A stretch of DNA of 64,000 nt from Strongylocentrotus droebachiensis (Eukaryota > Echinodermata > Echinoidea > Camarodonta > Strongylocentrotidae): contig JAVYIG010000403.1 in NCBI GenBank assembly GCA_035222895.1, positions 186,001-250,000 on the forward strand. The letters are read 5' to 3'. The position numbers and the translations under genes are program-made. Below are positions 33,887-43,313 of the stretch, piece by piece (position 1 is the first letter of the stretch; every line of letters begins with the position of its first letter). A model generated the notes under the pieces. That model had not been told where the DNA came from. It ran no database searches and was given only the letters and a program-made list of their open reading frames with translations.

Positions 33887-34327
33887 TGTTATAATGTCGA
33901 TGGATCCCGACATCCATCATGAGTTTCAACGCCTGGGTCTACACATCGCTCCATACACTCTTGCATCCATTTAATATAGCGCCATCTTCGTCTACGTTTT
34001 CATTCATAGTTCAATGTACATACCACACACATGTGACGTAAAATGACTGAGGTCTCGTGCACCGAAAGTTTGCATTATTTAAACGCCTTTATTTGCCACA
34101 TCCGTGCCTCCAAATGAATTTGCACAGGTCCAACACATCCTTGATCTTGTGGTACAACACATTTCCATGGTAACAGTCTTCAAAACGTGATAAACAATGG
34201 TTGAACAGATAACTAGAGGTTGAAAACTAATATGCCTTTCCACTGGCCTCGAAACTCCGAAAACACTTTCTCTGAACTTTCTCTGTCTCGCCGTAGATGG
34301 CGTAGTTCCCTAAAACTGCCATTAACA
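33887..34327 (-). repeat. BEL/Pao 5' LTR
   Basis: 441 bp, beginning TGTTAATGGCAG on the minus strand and ending CATTATAACA; identical by eye to the other LTR. It should contain the promoter, but I see no strong TATA box. Confidence 0.95.
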
Positions 34328-34392
34328 ACTGTAAAGAGAGTGACAGAAAAAGGATACAATACGACAAAGGATTAGGAATGCACCACTAAGCA
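34328..34392 (+). pseudogene. LINE ORF2 end, part right of the BEL insertion
   Basis: Starts with the second ACTGT. Joined to 25016, the frame reads on from the SDC motif for about 18 residues to a stop. It corresponds to 21836-21900 in unit B. Confidence 0.75.
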
Positions 34393-34914
34393 TGAAAATC
34401 TACTCTCTCCAAAGAATCAGCGAATTGTATTAAGATATGTACGACAAACAAAGAAATACGATATTTTCTGAACCCCCTCTCCTTTTTCTCTCTCTCTCTC
34501 TCTCTCTTTTCCTACCTAGCCCTATAGAAACATTTCCGCATTATATTTAGGTACTATTTACGCATTATCCAGTGCTTGCTTCTGTTCTATTGTTTTTGTT
34601 TTTTGTTTGATGTAACATTTGTTAAACATTTCTTTTGTTCGTTCTTGACAGACCGACATCGGCCAAAACAAGGAAATTGAAGTGCCGTCATGCTATAGCA
34701 ACTTGTATCTGAGTGGCCTAGATCCAAAGGATTTATAAGCTCGCTCAATGTACGTAGCAGTTTTGGCCGGGACAATACATCCCTGCTCTAGCAGTGGACC
34801 AGCGGAGCACAGGCGCTCATAGTTTCCAAGCTAGGAATTATGTCATCTCGACAACCTCGAAGCGACTTACGAACCTAACTAGACAACATAATATATATTT
34901 ATGTTTTATCTAAA
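34393..34914. repeat. LINE-to-Y linker, copy C
   Basis: Matches 17205-17740; CT microsatellite at 34483-34509. Short minus-strand frames match those at 17391-17627 and are repeat-derived. Confidence 0.65.
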
Positions 34915-36072
34915 AGCAATGAATTGAAGTCTATATTACAAATCCCTAAATCCATCTTTTAAAATGCAAATTTCTTACCTCGTCAAGAGGAAAGTTGCAC
35001 GTTACAAACATGCGTTATTTCAGTGGACAAAATGTCTCTCAAGTCAGCAAATGGGCTGATCTACCAGGTAGAAGACAGAGAGAAGAACAAAACTATAAAC
35101 CACAAATTGTACGTTTCATAACTAACTCCTGCTTTTTGAAGTCCCTACATACAGTGCCTTTACTTAATTCACAACTTATTTCGCTTTTGATGATAAGTGT
35201 TAAAGTTTATTCATTTGTCTCTTTGTATTCTTTTTCAAAATATTTCTCGTTGTTAATAGGACCAGATCAGATAGACAGAGAGAAGAAACAAAGCTTTAAA
35301 CCTCCAATTGTACGCTATTTTCTTATTAAAGTAGCTCCTGCTTTTTGAAGTCCCTACACACAGTGTTTTTTAATCACTTCATTATGTTGCTGTAGTGTTT
35401 TAAATTACTTCATATTTTGCTGAAGCACGTGTTTGCAACGTGCAACTTTCTTTTTAGGAGGTTGAGAAATTTGCATATAAAACGACAGATTTCGTGGATT
35501 TGGGGATTTATCGCTATTCATTGCTTCATAAATAAAATGGACACGTGTGATACAACATGTCGAGTCCCCTTCACGTAGACATACCTTAAAGGCCAACTGC
35601 ACTACTTGTAGCTACTTGCGCCCTCTATATAACAACCCATGCCTAATCGGTGACCATTGGTCCCCCGTGATCCTCTTTTTTGATGAGATAACCACCTGAC
35701 CAGTGACCTTGCAGGGCGGTCTAATCCCTCCTGTAAACTATGGCAGATAAGCTTTAAACTCATTGTCTTCCAATACCTACGGACCGATCATTTAAAAACG
35801 AAAATGAAAAGGGGACGAGTGCCGACCCCGCCTCGTGCTGAGTACGGCAATGATGAGAACTGATTAATTTTGCTCCCCAAATATTAATAAGTAAAGACTG
35901 AATATGCAAGTTGGCCGTAGTGTTAAAAAGAAATGAATTGGACATTATTCTTTACCCAGGTTTAATAATAATAATTACAGTGCTTATATAGCGCCTAACA
36001 CTTACTTTGTCAGAAGTCTCTAATAGTTGACAGGGGGTGGTTATCCGAGGGATGAATGTCCAGGGGATAGGT
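34915..36072 (+). repeat. Module Y with tail, copy D
   Basis: Left arm 34915-35025. The core has two tandem units of about 180 bp (from about 35065 and 35265). Right arm about 35425-35500; tail to 35900 and beyond, with a TTAA-flanked insertion at 35590-35753. The end (35960-36030) carries TTATATAGCGCCTAACA, a word also seen near 47105. Confidence 0.7.
35590..35753. mobile_element. Short TTAA-flanked insertion
   Basis: 164 bp present here but absent from sister tails (GCCTTAAACTCATT at 18365). TTAA lies on both sides (35586-35589, 35754-35757). Terminal symmetry is weak (AGGCC... and AGCTT...). It may be a deleted derivative of a TTAA-targeting transposon. Confidence 0.6.
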
Positions 36073-36080
36073 GTCCTAGA

Positions 36081-36566
36081 CAGGGGCGGATCCAGGATTT
36101 GCCGGTAGGGGGGGGGGGGGACCTAAAATGTGAAAATCGCCTCAGTGGGGGGGGGGGGGGGGGTAGTGATCATAATTTTTTTTCTCGTATTTGACCTCGA
36201 AAATATGAAAATCGTGCCGACCAATATCTCGCTTAGTGGGGGGGGGGGGGTAGTGATCATAATATTTTTTCTCGTATTTGACCTCGAAAATGTGAAAATC
36301 GTGCCGACCAATATCTCGCTCAGTGGGGGGGGGGGGGGGGGGGGTAGTGGAGCATCACTTTTTTGGGGTATATGACCCCGAAAATGTGGAAATTGAGCCT
36401 ACCGATATCTCGCTCAGTGGGGGGGGGGGGGGGGGGGGTAGTATGCATAATTTTTTTGGGGTATTTGACCCCGAAAACTTTTTTTTCATTTTATTTTTTT
36501 ATAAAAAAAAGAAGAAAAAAAAGGGGGGGGTCCGGGCCCGTCGGGTCCCCCGTGGATCCGAGCCTG
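36081..36566. mobile_element. hAT-like MITE containing a tandem G-run array
   Basis: 486 bp with ends CAGGGGCGGATCCAGGATTT and, in complement, CAGGCTCGGATCCACGG, flanked by perfect GTCCTAGA duplications at 36073-36080 and 36567-36574. Inside are tandem units of about 90 bp, each with a run of 11 to 20 G followed by GTAGT, an AT-rich stretch and CCAATATCTCGCT-like sequence. No transposase. Confidence 0.9.
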
Positions 36567-36599
36567 GTCCTAGAACCGTAACAAATATACCCAGATAAA

Positions 36600-37430
36600 A
36601 AATGTAAGGAAAAAAAATTATCTTCGTTTCTTTAAAAGATTTAAAAGTGACTTTTAAAGATGGATTGCGTTCTATATCTGTCAGGTTTGGGCGAAGACGA
36701 TAATCCGCTTCCATGCAATCACGCCTACACTGCAAGTTCGTTCAGAAACGACTTTTACACAACAGTTGGGTGGATTGAAGAAACTCAATTTGCATTTACG
36801 TATTTGTATGTAACCATTTGAATAATTGCTTTGATGTTAATAGATTCAAACGCCCGCCACGTCGTGTACAGCATGATAATACACGTGAGATTTGACGGTA
36901 GAGATTGGCAGATTGAGAAAGGTATCAATAATGATGACGGCTTCTGGAGTTCACGTTTTAAACGATGTGCTCTGACCAATAAAAACAACACTACTTTTTT
37001 TACAAATTTAGTATACTATAGAATGTTCTTAGATGATAACGGATATAATGTACCTAAGATATACGTAAGATAATCTACATGAATTTATCTAAAATCTCAA
37101 AATAACTATAAATAAGCGTAAAAATGTTGTCATTAATCGTTTTCAACTTATTTAGAGACATTTGAAAATGAAATGAATCAATATTTCAAGTAATATAGAC
37201 CTACTGATAATTTTTCACTTTTAATATTTATATTTAGCCTTTCTTTTCCCACCCCTCTTCTCTATCCAATAAGTGTTTAACAGGATGTAAGTTATGTAAC
37301 AAGCATCTTTTCGTAACATATATCTTTGAACAATTATCTTTCTAAAAAACCGCAACCTCTTGTATCGATGTTCATACATTCAATCAGAACCATTCACCAC
37401 TCTACATCGTATTTTGTTCTGTTAAACCAG
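36600..37430 (-). repeat. Module X, inverted copy D
   Basis: Reverse complement of X from about 3190 to 2230; ends at TCTGTTAAACCA. Carries the cassette at 36871-36971. Confidence 0.75.
36871..36971 (+). repeat. Type I box cassette, copy 7
   Basis: Box 1 36871-36889, 62-bp core, box 2 36952-36971, then GACCAAT (CCAAT). Confidence 0.8.
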
Positions 37431-37784
37431 GGAGGTGATAGGAAGGAGTGGAAACTCTTGTAGTTTAGTCAAACGCATGCGTGAGTTCTAAATCGTAAAA
37501 ATGAGATGTGTAACATTTCACTGGGCTTTGAAGTTCCATGCTCCGAGCCGCTCATGAACTGCGGGGAAATTTGGAAGCCAGGCACCAGTTTCACATTTAT
37601 TACAAAATATTAAATTACCGGCAAAATTTCAGTGTAAATTATAAACTTAATAATGGGAATTGTATTGAGAATAGTGCATCAAACAATTTTTCAAATTTAG
37701 TACTCCGTCAAATTTGACTGAACGCCCAAAATACAACCAACAACAACTACATGATATATATTCATTAACTTTCGAAAAGCAATG
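37431..37784. other. Unassigned insertion replacing d, SINE and LINE in unit D
   Basis: About 350 bp not matched elsewhere in the window. It starts CAGGGAGGTGATAGG after the X end and leads into module Y. No frame of note. Confidence 0.45.
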
Positions 37785-38541
37785 AAATGCAGTCTATATA
37801 ACAAATCCTTAAATCCATCTTTTAAAATGCAAATTTCTTAACCTAGGAAAGTTGTACGTTACAAACATGTGTTATTTCAGTGGACTTAGGTCTCTCAAGT
37901 CAGCAAATGGGCAGATCTACCAGATAGAAAGAGAGAAGAACAAAGCTTTAAACCTCAAATTGTACGTTTCATAACTAGCTCCTGCTTTTTGAAGTCCCTT
38001 CATACAGTGCTTTCAATTACTTCATAATTGTGTTGTGATAACTGTTAAGTGTTAACGTTTATTCATTTGTCTCTTGTTATTCTCTTTCTCATTAGTTCTC
38101 CAATTGTACGTTTCTTATTTAGCTCCTGCTTTTTGAAGTCCCTACATACAGTCCTTTTAATTACTTTATATTATGCTGTAGTTTTTTTTTAATTACTTCA
38201 GATTTTACTAAAGCCCCCATCACACCAAACTAGTTCTCACTACGTTCTCGAAAATGTTGCCAAACGGGCTCAAACTGTGTGCGAACGGAGTTGAACGTAA
38301 TAACAACTGTTTACGATCTGTTTAAGGACTTCATGAACGGGCCCGGACTCGACTAATGTATATAATACGATCATAGTTCGTTCAGTAACAGTCCACAATA
38401 CGTCCAACTAGTCTGTACCCCGTCCATGGTCAGTTCATATCAAGTTCAGATCGGGTAAATTTGAGATTTCCAAGCAGTCCAAACCATTCTTACTACATGT
38501 AGTTCGCAACTTGTTCTCACTAGTTTACAACCCAACCACCC

Positions 38542-38976
38542 CAGGCGCGGATCTACGGGGGGGGGGTTTAGGGGGTTTAAACCCCCCCCCCTTGGGCGGC
38601 CCAAAAAAAAAAAAAAAAAAAAAAAAAAGGAAAAAAAGAGAAAAAAGAAAGAAAAAAAGAACGCACGCTGGAGAGAAACCCTTTCAAGTGCAAATATTGT
38701 GAGAAGATATTCAACTCATCTGGTAACTTAACCAAACACATGATAACTCTGGATATAACTGTGTATTTAACTGTTACTTGATTTAAAAAGACGTTATCAT
38801 GCACTGCTTTTTATGGTCTCCATTGTGTTAATAGATGCCAGGAAAACATCACTTACGGGGTTCAAATAAACACCCCAAAAAAAATCGGCTCGCCGCTTCG
38901 CGGCTCGTGGACGATGCTCCGCATCGTCATTATTTTGGTCAAACCCCCCCTTAGCAAAAAGCTAGATCCGCCCCTG
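38542..38976. mobile_element. Nested hAT-like MITE
   Basis: Ends CAGGCGCGGATCTACG and, in complement, CAGGGGCGGATCTAGC, the same terminal family as 36081-36566. It lies inside the TIR element. The flanking 8 bp match only partly (CACCCC shared). It contains a poly-A tract, a zinc-finger gene fragment and a GC-rich hairpin (GACGATGCTCCGCATCGTC). Confidence 0.75.
38662..38757 (+). pseudogene. Fragment of a C2H2 zinc-finger coding sequence
   Basis: Reads THAGEKPF, then, after a one-base insertion, KCKYCEKIFNSSGNLTKHM. This matches the TGEKPF linker and C-x2-C-x12-H core of a TFIIIA-type finger; the last histidine is lost. One finger plus linker only, frameshifted, inside the nested MITE, so it is a captured and decayed piece of a host or transposon gene. 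Confidence 0.8.
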
Positions 38977-39764
38977 CACCCCGTTCCGAGACAGTTCAAC
39001 TCGTCCTCATCTCGTACTTAGTGCGTTCGAACGCGCTCCTATCGTGCGTGTAATCCCGTCCTGGTTCGAGGGCTATAAAATCCAAGCGCGTTCTTGCTAA
39101 TTGATCCTCGACCACATCGCGTTGTAACACGTTCCTAGTAGGATCGAAGTACGGCAAATTTACCCGATCTGAACTTGATATGAACTGACTGTGGACGGGA
39201 TACAGACGAGATGGACACAGTGAGTACTGTTTATGAACGAACTAGGATCGTATTATAGACATTATTTACACATTCTACCCCGACCACAACCCGTTTTACT
39301 ATTTTTCAGGACGGTTCCAGAACGTAGTGAGAACTAGTTTGGTGTGATGGGGGCTTAAGCACGTGTTTTGCGACGTGCAATTTTCCTTTTTATCAGGTTG
39401 AGAATTTGCATATTAAACGATGGATAACGTGGAATTGAGGATTTATTGCAATTCATTGCTTCATAAATAAAATGTACACGTGTGACACAACATGTCGAGT
39501 CCCCCATGTCGAGTCCCACGTAGTATGCAAACTCGGGGGCATGCCTTAAAATCGTTTTCTTCCACATACCTTTTGACTGATAATTTAAAAACGAAAATGA
39601 AAAAGGGGCGAATGCCGACCCCGTCCCGTCCTGAGTACGGCACTGATGAGAACTGAATAATTTTCTTCTCAAATTTTTCTTATAAGAGTTACCGATTGTT
39701 AATAAGTACAGACTGAATATGCAAGGTGCATTGGACATTATTTTTACCCAGGTTTACTCATTAT

Positions 39765-40130
39765 GTCGTCAAATTTTCGATATAAAGTGAATATGTCTCG
39801 AAAAAATAAACTACGTTTATGATAGAATAGGAACATTTAGTCACAATTTTTTTTTGACCAATCAGATACTATTATATTATTACAAGTTTTCTTTTCTTCT
39901 AATTTTGTTAGGGTATATTTACACCTTTCCACACAGAACAAACCCCGTTAAAAATTTAGAACTTATCAAGGTCATGGAATATTTTTCTAAATTATTCTTA
40001 TAATTACAATCGTTGAACCATTGGAAAGTTACCACTCAAAAGTATAATTATTGATATTATTGGATATGGCACAATATTATTTTCAAATGAAAACCAGATA
40101 CTAGATCATTTTATAAATATTTATCGTCTT
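39765..40130 (+). repeat. Linker module W, copy E
   Basis: Homologous to 14849-15179 and in the same position between Y and inverted X. Non-coding. Confidence 0.6.
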
Positions 40131-40772
40131 TTGCATGGTTTTTACCACCTCTACATTATTGCAAAACTCGTTGGCATACCACGCATAATAATTATGCGGG
40201 GTTGATGATTAGATAACACCCTTGAAATATGAGGAACAAGTGGTTGTTTTGTAAGTATTCGACTCGCTTAATCACTATTAAATCATATTAGTAGCAGGTA
40301 ATTACGTGCTTGACTTCGAAAAATACTCCTCGTTTATTTAAATAGATTTAAAAGTGACTTTTAAAGATGAATTGCCTTCTATATGTGTCAGGTTTGGGCG
40401 AAGACAATAATCCGCTTTCAATCACTTTACACAACAGTTGAGTGGATTGAAGAAACTCAATCACAACAATGGATCCTATTACCTAAGCCCTAATTTGCAT
40501 GTACGTATTTGTATGTAACCATTTGGATAATTGTTTTGATGTTAATAGATTCAAACGCCCGCCACATCGTGTACTGCATGATAACACACGTGAGTTTTGA
40601 CGGTAGAGATTGGCAGATTGAAAAAGGTATCAATAATGATTACGGCTTCTGGAGTCCACGCTTTAAACGTTGTGCTCTAACCAATCAAAACAACACTACT
40701 TTGTTTGAATTTAGTATACTCTCCCTATTTTACCCCAATTTATGGAATTATTTTAACAATGATTTATTCCTA
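40131..40772 (-). repeat. Module X, inverted copy E (truncated)
   Basis: Reverse complement of X from about 3360 to 2790, ending near the LINE insertion at 40785. Carries the cassette at 40576-40676. Confidence 0.75.
40576..40676 (+). repeat. Type I box cassette, copy 8
   Basis: Box 1 40576-40594 (GCATGATAACACACGTGAG), 62-bp core, box 2 40657-40676 with two changes, then ACCAATCAAAACA. Confidence 0.75.
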
Positions 40773-40784
40773 ATAGAACTAGAT

Positions 40785-41138
40785 GGAGAGAAAGATGTCG
40801 CATTTATCTCTGCGGGACAAAATTAGACACAAAGTCATACGCCAGAAAACAAAGGTTAAAGACATCATGGTGAAAGTCAGAGAATCAAAGTGATGATGGG
40901 CTGGGCATGTAGCAAGACCTCAGGACAATAGATGGACAAATAGTGCAACAGAATGGCAACCAAGGATGGGAAAGAGAAGAAGAGGAAGGCAGAAGAGAGG
41001 ATGGAGAGATGACCTAACATCATACATGGGAACGGCCGCTTGGACTAGGACAGCTAGAGACAGAAGAGAGTGGAAATGTTATGAGGAGGGCTTTGTCCAA
41101 AGTCTGGATTAACTATAGCCTGATAGATAGATAGATAG
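40785..41138 (+). pseudogene. 5'-truncated LINE 3' end with 12-bp target duplication
   Basis: The frame reads LRDKIRHKVIRQKTKVKDI, a stop, then WAGHVARPQDNRWTNSATEW and KRRRGRQKRGWRDDLTSYMG. This is the C-terminal tail typical of endonuclease-reverse transcriptase LINEs. It ends in a (TAGA)n tail at 41120-41140. Perfect ATAGAACTAGAT copies at 40773-40784 and 41139-41150 mark a target-primed insertion, unlike the LINE pieces inside the array. One in-frame stop; non-functional. Confidence 0.85.
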
Positions 41139-41223
41139 ATAGAACTAGATAATAGTATACATTCTCAGATTTTATTGACTAATAATTTGCCAGTGTTTAT
41201 TTTGCGTGAATGCTAAAGCATAT

Positions 41224-41415
41224 GTATGCTACTATGCTTATCAACTAGGGGACCTGCGGCCTTAAGTCATAAATGTCAGTAATGAGGATTAATGCCCCAC
41301 AAAAGGGCACTAATATAGCACATCGACACGGTTTTGATCCTGGGGCCTCACAGTTACGAGGCCATTGCTTTGCCACTGAACCATGACTGTACGCAGCGGG
41401 GGCTAGGGTAGGGGG
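41224..41415 (-). mobile_element. tRNA-derived SINE, older copy with a different head
   Basis: On the minus strand the head reads GGTTCAGTGGCAAAGCAATG with B-box-like GGATCAAAACC. The body (GTGCCCTTTTGTGGGGCATT onward) matches the array SINE body. Same family, different or diverged tRNA-like head. Confidence 0.7.
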
Positions 41416-41448
41416 CAGTTCCCACAAATAAAATAAATAAATAAATAA

Positions 41449-41602
41449 AATGCAATCAATTATCAATAATTCATTGAATTCCCCCCGGTCCCCAACAGAA
41501 AAAAAATCTTCCGTGTGCCCATGCCTTGAGCCGTACAGAGGATTTTTTTTAATGTTGGGAACCGGGGTAAAATGCAATGAATTATTGATAATTTATTGCA
41601 TT
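41449..41602. mobile_element. Short hairpin MITE
   Basis: Arms of about 50-60 bp: left ATGCAATCAATTATCAATAA and right, in complement, ATGCAATAAATTATCAATAA. The match extends through CCCCGGTTCCCAACA around a loop of about 40 bp. (AAAT)n lies at its left edge. No coding sequence. Confidence 0.75.
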
Positions 41603-42010
41603 TTCTTAGTTTTTTTTAGTCAAAGACAATAATCCGCTTCCAGTCATGCCTAGGTTTTGGTCTTTTAAAATGCTGACAAATACATGACGGAATGAAGAAA
41701 ATCAATTATAATGATTGTTCCTATTACCAAAGCCCTCATTATTATGCATCTACGTATATGACTGTAACCATTCGTATATTTGCTTTGATGTAAATATATT
41801 AAAACGTTTCCGGAGAGACGGCAACATCGTGTACATACTGCATGATAATACACGTGAGCTGTAGAATATCCACCGGGGTATTGTGACGCTGTAGATGCGC
41901 TTTATCGATAGAGTTAGTAGGAAAATGACACGTTTTCAACGATGTGCTTTCAAAAATCAAAACATTGACCGTTTTCTTTCAATTAAGGGCGTTCTTTCTA
42001 TGACAAAGAG
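41603..42010 (-). repeat. Chimeric module: X on the left, type II cassette and module c on the right
   Basis: 41620-41835 follows inverted X (AAAGCCCTCATT, AACCATTCG). From box 1 onward it follows inverted 620-826, ending in TTCTTTCTATGACAAAGAGG. The switch falls at or just before box 1. This is the last array-type sequence in the window. Confidence 0.7.
41840..41948 (+). repeat. Type II box cassette, copy 3 (recombinant flank)
   Basis: Box 1 41840-41858, 70-bp type II core, box 2 41929-41948. The left flank is type I-like (GGCAACATCGTGTACA). Confidence 0.75.
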
Positions 42011-43060
42011 GTGATTTCAATTTGAAGGTTGATGAAACTAAGTTACTGCCTAATTTTGTATGAAATGTTACTCATTGTATTCCTTCTACACATTATTGTA
42101 CTATACTAACCCTCTGACGTGCACAAAATCCTGACAAAATTCTTAAAACCACAAAGATATTGATGGTTTTCTTTGAAGGCGTCAATGCGTAGTTGCCTCC
42201 ATCAGTGAATTCTCCCTACCAATTTTTTGAATTATCCCAACCGTTTTTCCATAAAAAAAAGACATAACACAGGCTTTTAAAAATCTTTCAACACTTGAAT
42301 GTTTTGAATGGTATATAGAGACAATTTATTGCTTTATGACGATATACATTCACCTGAAATTAAATTAAATTATAATATCATAGTTGGGAGAATCAAACCA
42401 TCGATCAGATCAGTTTTTTCCTCAAACAATTTTTTTAATAATAATAATAATAATATCGAATATTTAGGAGCGCTAAAAACAATGAATACCATAGCGCTTA
42501 CAAATACAAAATAGGCCTATATGAAAAGAGGACAAAAATGTACAGTACAGGAAGTATATCACATAGATCATTGGGGAAAAAGGTGAGTTTTGAGGGATCT
42601 TTTGAAAGTGGCGTCATTATTTTAGCTATTCCTTCTCGAAGGAAGTTTGAAATCCATTGGAAATCTTAATTTGATTAATCGTGCTTTATCACTATTCGAA
42701 TTATCGATTATTAGGAATGTAAAACTATGAATGTTCTATCAAATGCTACTGCGAATTCTTCAAAAAATCGGATTCGTAGTCAGATCATTTGAGTGTGCGG
42801 TGGGCCTTATGAAACCAAGAGGTTCACATCACACAAAGGACAGTGACATTCTAGTGAGATAATCAGCTATTCGCTTTTAAAACAGACACCTCAAAATTCT
42901 GTGGTTCTTGTAGCGCATTTCGTTCTAACCAAAATTATTGTAATTACAACAACCTCAAAAAACTAAATCGAAATTGAATAACCATTATTGTCGCAGAAAT
43001 AATTGATTATGAAGTATCGGTTTAAAATAGTACATCGAAATCACGTTCGTAATCATGCTT
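42011..43060. other. Unassigned, apparently single-copy
   Basis: AT-rich. (TAA)n at 42437-42453 is followed by an AGCGC-containing segment resembling 47090-47150. No gene recognised. Confidence 0.5.
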
Positions 43061-43070
43061 ACCGGCGATA

Positions 43071-43103
<33 letters not shown>

Positions 43104-43215
43104 TTTTTTTTGCGTGCCTTTCTATCTGTCCGTCTGTTGTATAATCTCTCTCTCTTTCTCTTTCTGCCTCTGTCCCTCTGTCTGTCTGTCTGTCTCTGTC
43201 TCTGTTTCTTTTCTC
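43071..43215. repeat. CT-rich microsatellite
   Basis: (TC)n at 43073-43095, then mixed TC/TCTG repeats to 43215. The Ser/Leu/Cys-rich frame across it is a repeat artefact. Confidence 0.9.
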
Positions 43216-43313
43216 CTCAACCTCTACTGCCCATCAGCCCATTCCCCTTACATTCCCTTCACATTTCTTCTATTTATAAAATGTCATAACAATGTTATTA
43301 CTTTCTAGTGTGT

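Larger units (their letters stand above)
25022..34327 (-). mobile_element. Complete BEL/Pao LTR retrotransposon
   Basis: A 9,306-bp element transcribed on the minus strand. Order in its own direction: 5' LTR 34327-33887, short leader, single gag-pol frame 33749-27999, tandem-repeat 3' region, 3' LTR 25462-25022. LTRs start TG and end CA. The target duplication ACTGT lies at 25017-25021 and 34328-34332; 5 bp is usual for BEL/Pao. Removing the element rejoins the LINE frame on either side, and the sister copy at 21830-21850 shows the empty site. The two LTRs read as identical over 441 bp and gag-pol is open, so the insertion is recent and possibly still competent. No env frame. Confidence 0.95.
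38212..39355. mobile_element. TIR element with TAA target duplication, GTTC/CGTCC-motif interior, carrying a nested element
   Basis: 1,144 bp. The left end AGCCCCCATCACACCAAACT and the right end are exact complements over about 38 bp. TAA flanks at 38209-38211 and 39356-39358; the sister site at 35422 (TGCTGAAGCACGTG) is uninterrupted. Outside the nested hAT-like insertion (38542-38976) the interior is a degenerate array of words such as GTTC, ACGTCC and CTCGT in both orientations. No transposase. Confidence 0.85.
37785..39764 (+). repeat. Module Y with tail, copy E, split by a TIR element
   Basis: Left arm and core at 37785-38208; right arm (ACGTGTTTTGCGACGTGC) and tail at 39359-39764. The interrupting element 38212-39355 is described separately. 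Confidence 0.75.

Noticed and set aside
39640-39660. CTGATGAG-like hammerhead core in the Y tail
   Set aside because: The required second core segment and helices do not follow, and another copy (near 35850) has a changed core.
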